Shown here: positions 55,735 through 64,000 of the stretch, piece by piece
Position numbering within the stretch: the first letter of the stretch is position 1
How the letters are laid out: the number at the start of each line of letters is the position of its first letter
Assembly (NCBI GenBank): GCA_009760855.2
Contig: WPIO01000017.1
Location: 3,896,501-3,960,500 of the forward strand
Origin: Cristatella mucedo
Taxonomy: Eukaryota > Bryozoa > Phylactolaemata > Cristatellidae
DNA length: 64,000 nucleotides
Direction of reading: 5' to 3'
Made by a program: the position numbers and the translations under genes
The notes under the pieces: generated by a model
The model's database searches: none
What the model saw: only the letters and a program-made list of their open reading frames with translations
What the model was told of the DNA's origin: nothing

Positions 55735-56930
55735 TGTATAATACATGTATATACTGTATAGTACTTTACCGGATCATAAAAATCGTTCTACACAGAACAA
55801 TAAGCGGAACGCGCTACAGCAATGAATACCTTATGGTAACAAGTCCATATCCATAGCGTAGAGAAGTCTACATGACAGCGGAGGAGGGTTTACAGACATC
55901 CATAATCAGTCATGGAATAAAAAAAATCTGGTAAGGCACCATGAGTACCTGAGTACTGGCAACTTGAGTACCACTCAACTGTCTGACCAGAGGTCTGGAG
56001 CGCAACTGCTGCCTGGCTCGCAGCCAGATGTACAACCAACAGTACAACACGACTTCGGCTTATATGCAGCCGAACCGTAGATTATCGCATAACCAGTTTC
56101 AAACTTTAATAATTCCAGGTACCGCGAAAACTAAATATCTCGGCAGTCATAATCTGACTGATGTGGATATTTCGTTATCTCCAGCGGTTACTCCACAGTG
56201 CGACGGGGACTCAGCCGGTACTGCTATGCTCGGAGAATTTCTGTGAGCGCTACTGCGTGCTTTCGGCTAGAAATCGATGGCTTACGGCCTTCATTGCGCA
56301 GCAAAGAGGAGAGATCAGAGCCGTATGTTTCTTTTGGCCGCGGTGGGGAGAACATTCTTGACCTCACTGGCTACCTACCGATCGATAGGCATGCCTTCTG
56401 CTTCGCAGCGAGTCTCTCGGGGTATCGTCTGCGGCCTGGCGTCTCGAACGCTCACGCCTGCCTTGGAAGTGCATGGTCACTTCTGTGATCAGTCATTCAG
56501 CAAAGGACAGTTGACTAGCCGAAAGGTCGATGGACGCCTGCATGACTCGCTAGCGCAGAGACGTCGTCGAGCATGTCGTGTGGCGGCGGCTTGGCACGAT
56601 GCCAGTGATGACCAGTGCTGGCTCGACTGTCTGATGGAGAGGAGGAGGGCGGGGGGGGGGGCGACTCGAAGCGAGGCCCGGGCGGAACTCGAGGCCGGGG
56701 GGGGGGGGGGGGCGGTGCTTACTAGTGGAGCTGTTGCCACTCTTCGTATGAGTGTGCTTCGTATGAGGGCTCTTGCTTTTGTGTTTCGTACACTCGCTAC
56801 TTCCCATCAGTTCAACTGATCACATTCGGGGGCTATGCACAAGCCGGGGAGGATAATCAATCTGCGCCAGCAGAGCTACTCGCTGATAACAACGGTTTCA
56901 CGGTTAATACTCTCCTTCTTGCCTATGCGA
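54526..56930. other. No supported gene; possible LTR-like segment and a (TA)n run
   Basis: Open frames at 54537-54842 and 54891-55211 have no recognised domain. TATATAAG (55176-55183) followed 90 bases later by AATAAA (55267-55272) looks like a compact LTR, without a second copy in the window. A (TA)n run lies at about 55693-55732, and G runs near 56650-56712. Confidence 0.35.
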
Positions 56931-56934
56931 TTGC

Positions 56935-58052
56935 CAGGCACAATCTAGGCGTTCACTTCTATGCAGATGACACTCAGCTGTACCTTTGCTTTGATCCCTC
57001 CCAGCCATCCAGCAGGTCGAACTCTCTCAACTCCCTCGCTGCATGTATTGATGACGTCTGCACACGGATGGCACCAAACTTTCTTACATTTAATGATGGT
57101 ACAACCAACTAACTAGTTATGGGAAAACCAAGTGTGATTCAGAAATTGGAAAGGTTAACACTCACAATCGGCTCTGCAGCCATATCTCCCGTTGAATCTT
57201 CGCGAAATCTAGGTGTCATGTTCCAAAGTGACCTTTCATTAGACAACCACATCAACTCCACAGTCCACTCTAGCTATTTCCAGCAATATAACATTGCTAA
57301 AATTCGCGTTGGCTTAGACAGGGATACCGCATCCTAATTGGTCCATGCATTTGTTACAACCCGACTTGACTTCTGTAACTCACTACTTGCTGGTCTATCG
57401 GCCTGTGCAATCAGGCGCTTACAGCTGGTGCAAAACTGTCCAGCTAGGCTTGTCTGTCGTGAGCGTCGCAGTAGCCCCATCACACTACTTCTCGCCGGCC
57501 TGCACTGGCTCCCAGTCAAGCAACGCATCAATTTCAAGATTTTGTCACTCACTTTTAGGTTTCTTTATTTTTTCGCTCCAGCCTACCTATCAGATCTTCC
57601 CCCACCAGGCTAAGCATCGTTCCACCCACTTTTCGGAATATAAGTGTTTAACTGTACCTTGTACAAACCTCAAATCCTTCAGAGGTCATGCCTTTAGTTC
57701 ATATGCTCCCAAAGCCTGGAACTCACTCCCGACTTGCGTCATGCTATATCCTGACTTGTCCGCATTTAAAAAGGAACTAAAACCGCATCTATTTATCACA
57801 GCATTTAGTGAGTCTCTGTGATTCATCCTCTATGTGCTTAATCGTGCTGGCACTGTGTATGCTGCCACTAACCACACTTGCATGCATGCTGACCCTGTGC
57901 ATGGCACCCCTAACCTTGCTATTCTTGTTGTTTATTGCTCATGCTACCACTAACCATTCGATCGTGCTTCCTTTGCAGCAAATGTAAAGCGCCCAGAAAG
58001 AAATCGAGTTCTCTGAGGGTGCTATATCAAATGTATTATTCTTATTATTAAA
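56935..58052 (+). mobile_element. LINE-B, 5'-truncated broken copy with full 3' end
   Basis: It starts inside the RT near motif C ([14 protein letters not shown]) and continues with stops and frameshifts through the C-terminal domain (TRLDFCNSLLAGL, LHWLPVKQRI, YAPKAWNSLPTCV). It ends with the 3' UTR carrying CAAATGTAAAGCGCCCAGAA, TCGAGTTCTCTGAGGGTGCT and a TATTATTCTTATTATT tail. This copy defines the LINE-B 3' end used to name the other fragments. Confidence 0.85.
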
Positions 58053-58440
58053 ACAAACGGCTGGTAATAGCGCTAAGCAGACATCGCATAAGTAGAACCT
58101 CAAGAGCTTGTTACGCGGGGAACTTATGACCAGATAGCAGTGTACGGCGTGCAGTCCTCATTTCCGAGCGACCATTTCTACGATACGATAGGCCTCAGTG
58201 TTGACAGATTCAGTAGGCGTCGCTAACTGTACGCAACTCCCGGTTGCGGGATGGATTCAGGACGCAGCCGGTGCTAACCGCGCCTGAATCAATGCGCGTC
58301 CCTGCAACACTACTCGCGTGCTCTCGCACTCGAACGGCAAAACTGACACTTAAGTGAAAGGCCTCGACCCCGTCGCACAGCGTCGAGGTTCTTCTATCCC
58401 TCGGCGAAAATCGTCGCTGCGCTCCTTCTTTTCAAAAAAG
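58053..58440. other. Unrecognised intergenic DNA
   Basis: No gene or element identified. Confidence 0.35.
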
Positions 58441-58449
58441 GGGGGCAGG

Positions 58450-58600
58450 TGCTCGCTCTGCGCGACCCAGGGGTCGTGCGCCGGTCGTGCTGCAGCAGGC
58501 TTTCATTCTTTGACGCCCGCTGGCTGCAAGCGGGCGTCAATGCCGCTACGGCTCTGCTGCCGCTATATAAATTGCCTGGCTAATTGGTTCATTAGCGGTT
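58450..58600 (+). mobile_element. SINE-A (degraded)
   Basis: GCGCGACCCAGGGGTCGTGC, the body hairpin (GACGCCCGCTGGCTGCAAGC) and GGCTCTGCTGCCGCTATATA; the B-box is damaged. Confidence 0.5.
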
Positions 58601-60015
58601 CAATAGCACTCGTCGGCGCTCGGGCGGCGAGCTGCACTTTGAAGTGTGCGCTGCGGGGCACATGCGGGGAGCGTACCGGCGACGGCCGGCCGGCCGGATC
58701 GCTTGCGTCGTGCGCCGCGGGAACGACGCTAACGACGCTCGGGCAACGATCGAGCCAGCGATCCCTCCGATTCCGCCACTCCCTCGTCCGCGCGTGCGCG
58801 AGCCGCGCGGCGCAGCCGCTGCAGCCGGAGTCCGGACGTCCGAAGGAGCCGCAGTCCGCCGGAGCGGAAACGCTGCTCTGTGCATCCTTGCATCGCTCTT
58901 CTACAGACCGCAAAAATGTCCATGTGGCGGATATGTGCCAATCAACCGTCTAGCTGACGGTAGCAGAGCCGCCCTCGTTAGTTGCTCGCGTAGGAAAGCG
59001 TTGGAGGAGCCGCCTCTTGATGCGGCCGGTAAGAAGGGGCGACGCTCGCGCGCGCGCGCGCGCTTTGTAATCGGTATCGCATTGCGGTAATTGGTCGTCG
59101 TCGCCCGCTTATCTCGGGAGAGCGACGATGCACCGAGCGGCGCTCCGGAGGAGCTGTCCGATCTTGAGGAGGAGCGCCAATCTTCAAGTCGATCGCTAGC
59201 GAGCAGCGGCCGACTCCGCCTCCGACTCTTTGCAACGATTGATGAGCCGACTCCTTTCTCCTACGAAGGAAAGGCCAGAAAAGCTACGCCGCGCCGGAGC
59301 TCGTGCGTACGCACACGACTCGGCTAATCGCCCCTGACGTACACGCCCCTATTCGTCGAGATTGCAGGGGCGCTGCTGCTGCGGCGTTGTCTTTGGCGCC
59401 TAATCGTTAGCGCCGCTCGCTGCTGTTACCTCTCCATACCGGTCTCAAACCGGCGCGCGCTCGCCTCGCGTGCGCCTGCCTCCTCGCTCTCGCTCACCGT
59501 TCAGGGCGTTCATTGCGTGCTGAACCGCATAACTGTCCGACACGTTGACCGCGTTGACTGTTGGCAACAAATCCGCCTGCTAGCAACAAATCCAGCTCAC
59601 AGCTCGCATCCCTCGATGTGCGGACTCCGCAGCCGCCGGATCGGACCGCCGGCGTCCGACCGAGCGTGACGAAGCGGGCGGAGTGCGGTAAGGCGAACGC
59701 CACTTGTCGCTGGCGGCGGTCGCTGCTGCAGTCCCCCGGCGGCATTTGGCGGCGCAGAATCGGAAGCAGATGATGACGCACCGATCGCTAATGCAGGGCC
59801 GGTTCGAGGCATTTTGGTGCCCTGGGCGAGATCGGATATCTGGCGCCTCCCTTCCGCACTCACGACCTCCTCCATCCGCCCATCATAAAATAAAAAAAAA
59901 CCCAATTTTCGAGGTGTACAAAATTATAATCGTAAAGACTCACACAAACATAGGTAAATTACACGTGTGGATGCTGTAATACATGAAATGTTAAAAATGA
60001 CGTTCAATACTCAAC
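58601..60015. other. CpG-rich DNA without a supported gene
   Basis: GC-rich to about 59760, with overlapping Arg/Ala frames and no domain, then AT-rich DNA up to the duplication border. It may be a promoter region of an unseen gene. Confidence 0.35.
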
Positions 60016-61660
60016 ATTCATCGGCTTTTTTCTTGGCAAACTCGCAGATCATTTCTTTGATGTCTAGAGAAGAGGCTGAATCTGATTCAATAGAAAATTT
60101 TGTCAAGCCAACCAGTCTTTCTTGGCACATTGTTGAACGAAGATAGTTTATTTTAAGTTTTTTTAAAGACTTCTTTGACCACTGGCCGCTGACATTGGCA
60201 AGGTCAATACAATTCTGAGTGCCGTTGAAAGATTGGGAAACATTTCTATCAATTTATGCTGCATTAGAAATCGCAAGACCTCTTGGGAATTCATAGTCTG
60301 GGGAAGCTTCACTGGCAATGGCTTGTAGCTCACCGCGAAGTTCTTCTCCATCTAAATCCTTGCTGTCTGAATGAGTAATGAGAGACTCCACCGGAGACTT
60401 GCACTCACTAAGGATATCCTCGGTGGGTATATCAGAAATCGCGAAGAAATCACGCATGAACCCAAACAATGTGCTGTGTTGTTGAATCTGATTAAACCTT
60501 TCTGTGACAGATTCTGGTACCACATCTAGAACAGCACAATAAAAGTTAACCTTGTAGCTCTCCTTGGGATTCTGTGCAACCTTATCCTGTGCTTCATAAT
60601 CAAACAGACTTCCCTTTTTCAATGGTCGATTTGCTTCCAAAGTGGGTTCAACCTCCAACTCTTTAACCGCTTGAGTTACATCCGCCAATATTTTATGGAA
60701 GCTCTCTTCACTTTGGATATTACTGATGTAATTTTTGGTATTTTCCAGCTGTTTAAATCCTATTCTCAAGTCAGCTGATGTCTGCTGTAGAACGTTGCTG
60801 TTGACATTTACCTAAAACAAAATGTTGTACCAGGTAAGGAGCGATACTGCAAATTAAAATTTTGCTATGTCATTGACCAGTGTTCGTGCTTCAGATTTCA
60901 TCATAGATTCAGCCAACTCTTTCTGACTCGTATCTTTATATATCTCAATCAGAGAATCATAGACTTAGTCAACGTTGTATCTCAGCGGTTTCAGAGCATC
61001 AATTCTACTTTCCCATCTTTTTTCACTCAGTGGTTTTACCGTCAGATCACTGGCATCAGTGATGTGACTTTTAAGGACTCCTTAACGCCGAGTACATGTG
61101 TAGAGAAAAACTCGGATATTTGGTGCATCAAAGCCAATACATTCGCAGCCTCCAATCAAATCTTTGCTGCATCACTTACAGCTAGATTCAAGGAGAGTGC
61201 ACTGCAAGGTACATAGAAGGCACGTGGGATTTAGGTTCAGTATCGTCTTCTGCAGCCATTTTCCTTGCATTTTATATTACTGCCATTGTCATATCCTTGT
61301 CCTCCCAAATTTGAATAAATACATAAATAAATATTAGCGTATTGACCAGGCTCATTTGTATAGCGGCGGGAAAAACCTTAACGGCTATTACCACCGCCTG
61401 CAGTTGGCAATAAGGGATCGCCCACTGGAGGTTTCGAACCCACGATATCGGTAGTGAAGAGCAAGCACCTTACCAATGGGCTATCACGGCCCAGTTATTT
61501 CCAGCATCAAACTTCATATCTCTGAGCTGCTCAAACAGAACTTCGGTCTTGAATGCACATGTGGTCTTTTGTAACGGGACGAAATCAAGGATATGCAATC
61601 CGATTATCGATTCGGTTTCAATTAGGCGAACAAAGCAATTTTTTTTCATGGATTTCAAGA
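60016..61660 (-). pseudogene. hAT transposase (ZMYM1-like), broken, copy 2
   Basis: Carries the same motifs, the same frameshift and the same nested SINE as copy 1, so it was already dead when the block was duplicated. The C-terminal reading ends KKKADE at the block border. Confidence 0.8.
61323..61493 (-). mobile_element. SINE-A nested in the hAT transposase, copy 2
   Basis: Identical in position to the SINE in copy 1. Confidence 0.85.
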
Positions 61661-61899
61661 AATGAATTGGATATTTTTGGCTTTCTAACAGTCAAGCTGA
61701 TGATATTGCTTTTTCTTATGATCATGTTGATAGTGAGCCTACTGTTGTCAATGCAAGCATTCCGGTTAGTCTGTAGTTACACCTAATTGTGGCGATTCGT
61801 GTATTCCTACCTCAATTTCAATATAGTCAAAATGGTTAAATAGTCTTTGCAGTTTATAAATTGGTCCACGTGCCGTTGGGGCCAACAATATTTCTAGGA

Positions 61900-62031
61900 G
61901 TTGGTCTAGCGGTTAAGGTACTCGCCCCGACCAAGGCCTGGCTGAGGTCGCGGGCTCGAGATCCGAGGCATAAGTGAAGCGCCTGAATAGAGGAATAGGA
62001 ATTAAGTTCTCTTTAGGCACTATAAAAATGA

Positions 62032-62075
<44 letters not shown>
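61900..62075 (+). mobile_element. SINE-B with longer (TA)n tail, copy 2
   Basis: Same as copy 1, but the TA run (62034-62074) is about 12 bases longer. Confidence 0.8.
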
Positions 62076-62077
<2 letters not shown>

Positions 62078-62211
62078 GAGTCGAGCGAAAGTAGTCTGTC
62101 GCTGCAACAAATAATCATGATCATCTGTTCAGTGTGGTTGATTGAGATCTGGTGTGCAGTTAAGGATAGCTGAATAGCCTTTTGCTGATTTGGCTGCTTC
62201 TGTAAGCTTAT

Positions 62212-62477
62212 GCTTTATTGTAATTCATCACAGAATTTAGTGGGTCCCTGTGGTTCGACGTTTATGTCCTTAGGCGTGCAGACGCTGTGAATACTGCCCC
62301 TAACCACGCTTGCATACTGATCATGTGAATGTCACTCCTAATCATGTTATTCTTGTTGTTGATTGAGCATGCTACCGCTAACCATTCAATCGTGTTTCCT
62401 TTGCAGCAAATGTAAAGCGCCTAGAAAGAGATTGAGTTCTCTGAGGGCGCTGTATCAAGTGTGCTATCATTATTATT
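62212..62477 (+). mobile_element. LINE-B 3' UTR, copy 2
   Basis: Same as 41425-41690. Confidence 0.8.
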
Positions 62478-62912
62478 ATTAAAAGCTAAAGTTCGTATTA
62501 ATTCATTCTGGATGTCTTTGCTAAGATAATGTACCTACGTTTCTTCGTCAGTAACCCTTCGCAAAGTGTTCCATCATTAAAGGATCAAAGAGGGTCAGAA
62601 ACTCAACGAATTTGAGAAAGTTTCCACTCCCAGATACGAAGAGCTTTAAATTTGATCCACGAAATGCTAAATTTTGATTTCAAGGAACTCATACTAATGC
62701 AATGCTTCGCTCCAAGACATGTTTCAATATTCCTCTTGTTGCTCAATCTTCCGCTGACTTGTCTCATCAGTTGTCTTGCCCTCTGCTAGCCGCACCTCCA
62801 GTTCCCTCCAAGCTTGATAAGTTTCTACGTGCGTTGGACTTTTTTCATGTGAGGAACAGATTACAGACAGATTTTGTACACTATTTACAGCCACCTTCTT
62901 GCATAGAAGAGA

Positions 62913-64000
62913 TGCATTTCCGTCTGTAACTGCACAAAGACTGTGCGGGTGCTACGCTGAAGAGTTTATGTAGCAAACTTAAGCGGCTTTCGGTACGCAT
63001 TCGGTAGCCAACGGGCTTCATCTCACGAAACAAAGAGAAAGTGAGCAGCATAGCTGAGTCAGGAAAGCAGTTGAGGTAGTAGGTAACATGGAAGTAGCAG
63101 CTCAGGACGGCTGGAAACGATGTGCCATAGTCGGCAGCAGGAGAGTAGTTGTTGCTGCTGCTTAAGAATCGCGGAAATGTGCAGAGCAAAAGCTTCTGTT
63201 GCCAACGGTCTTTAAGCGGAGGAATGGAACAGCTAATTTATTGCCCATACAGGACCTAAGGCGCGAGGAGGCTGGAACTGGTGCAGCAGTTCAGCTAGGT
63301 ATGGAGGAGCCAAGCCGTGGCGGGCCTCGTGGGTCAGCGTAAGAACTTTTCTCTGTACCCGTTGATCAACCGCAGCCACCCGAGCTCTTTCAGCAAAGGA
63401 GACACATGGTCAAACCTCTGCGATTTGTAAATTAGCCTTGCAGCCATATCCATCGCTAGCTGCAGTGGCCTAGTGGCTTTTTTCGGTAGCCAGCCAAAAA
63501 GGAATGACAATAATCTAGCCGAAATAGAACTATAGAGCTAGTTAGATTTTTTGAAAGCCACCTTGGAAGACAGTTCCTAATCTTAGAGAGGATCTAACGT
63601 GATGGCTGGCTGTGGAAGCAGTCTTCTTAACGAAGCTTTCAAAATTTAGGCAGCTGTCAAAGACGACACCTAAATTTCGAGCACAAAGTGATGGTCGCAC
63701 AACGCCATCAATTATTAGAAGAGCAAAGTCTTCTAGTCCAGCCACAAGCTTGGGGTGTCCTGTGAGTAGCAGTTCCGCTTAATCGTCGTTTAGTTTAAGG
63801 AAATTGGTGACTTCCATGATCGAACGAATGTCTGCAAGGCAAGCACTCAGTTTATTATTCGCGGCAGCAGATTCCGACGGTTTGAATGACAAATACAGCT
63901 GAGTGTCGTCAGCATAAAAGTGATGTCCTATTCCAATGGCCTGAATCACTTTCCCCACTCGTTGAGTATAAATGGAGAACATCAAGGAACCGAGGACGGA
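62913..64000 (-). mobile_element. LINE-A, broken copy running off the window
   Basis: On the - strand: the [11 protein letters not shown] motif near 63900, SCLNFESFVKKTASTASHHV, and the C-terminal domain down to the 3' end. Frameshifts. To 63176 it is part of the duplicated block; beyond that it is an independent LINE-A copy. Confidence 0.8.

Larger units (their letters stand above)
60016..63176. repeat. Direct duplication, copy 2 (about 3.16 kb)
   Basis: Same order and orientation as copy 1 at 39243-42389. The flanks on both sides differ: the left flank is unrelated AT-rich DNA, and the right side continues in LINE-A sequence that is only moderately similar. Confidence 0.95.

Overview
The window is animal (metazoan) nuclear DNA. 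GT-AG introns interrupt recognisable protein domains, the genes are animal-specific in type (a SETD2 with WW and SRI domains, and a p75NTR/NGFR-type death receptor), and the intergenic DNA is packed with L2/CR1-type LINEs, tRNA-derived SINEs, a hAT DNA transposon and long GA, TA and GACA microsatellites. The species cannot be named from the sequence. A marine invertebrate is the best guess, by inference only.

Left part (1-20.2 kb, + strand): the 3' half of SETD2, the histone H3K36 trimethyltransferase. Fifteen exons from the post-SET cysteine cluster (1490) to the stop codon (19162) join in a continuous reading frame, followed by about 1 kb of 3' UTR with AATAAA at 20143-20148. The catalytic SET domain lies left of the window. 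The introns hold LINE and SINE fragments. Converging on it from the right (20.7-26.4 kb, - strand) is a complete p75NTR-like receptor in four exons: four cysteine-rich domains, one membrane span with the conserved cysteine, and a death domain.

Middle (26.4-38.2 kb): a long, strikingly CpG-rich stretch upstream of the receptor. It contains a GA tract of about 730 bp, several SINE and LINE pieces, and no gene I can support. From 38.3 kb on the DNA is transposon-rich: L2-like LINEs of two families (called LINE-A and LINE-B here), SINE-A and SINE-B, and a broken ZMYM1-like hAT transposase. The hAT segment sits in a block of about 3.15 kb that occurs twice, almost identically, in direct orientation (39243-42389 and 60016-63176).

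Between the two copies of that block, on the - strand (51.3-53.9 kb), is the most interesting locus: a four-exon methionine-S-sulfoxide reductase (MsrA). Its catalytic cysteine position is an in-frame TGA. Ninety bases after the stop codon there is a stem-loop with every core feature of a eukaryotic SECIS element, followed by AATAAA. I read this as a selenocysteine-containing MsrA, a gene that ordinary annotation would truncate or start at the wrong place.

The three genes have unrelated roles (chromatin marking during transcription, neurotrophin-type signalling, repair of oxidised methionine). I see no functional clustering beyond the tail-to-tail arrangement of SETD2 and the receptor.
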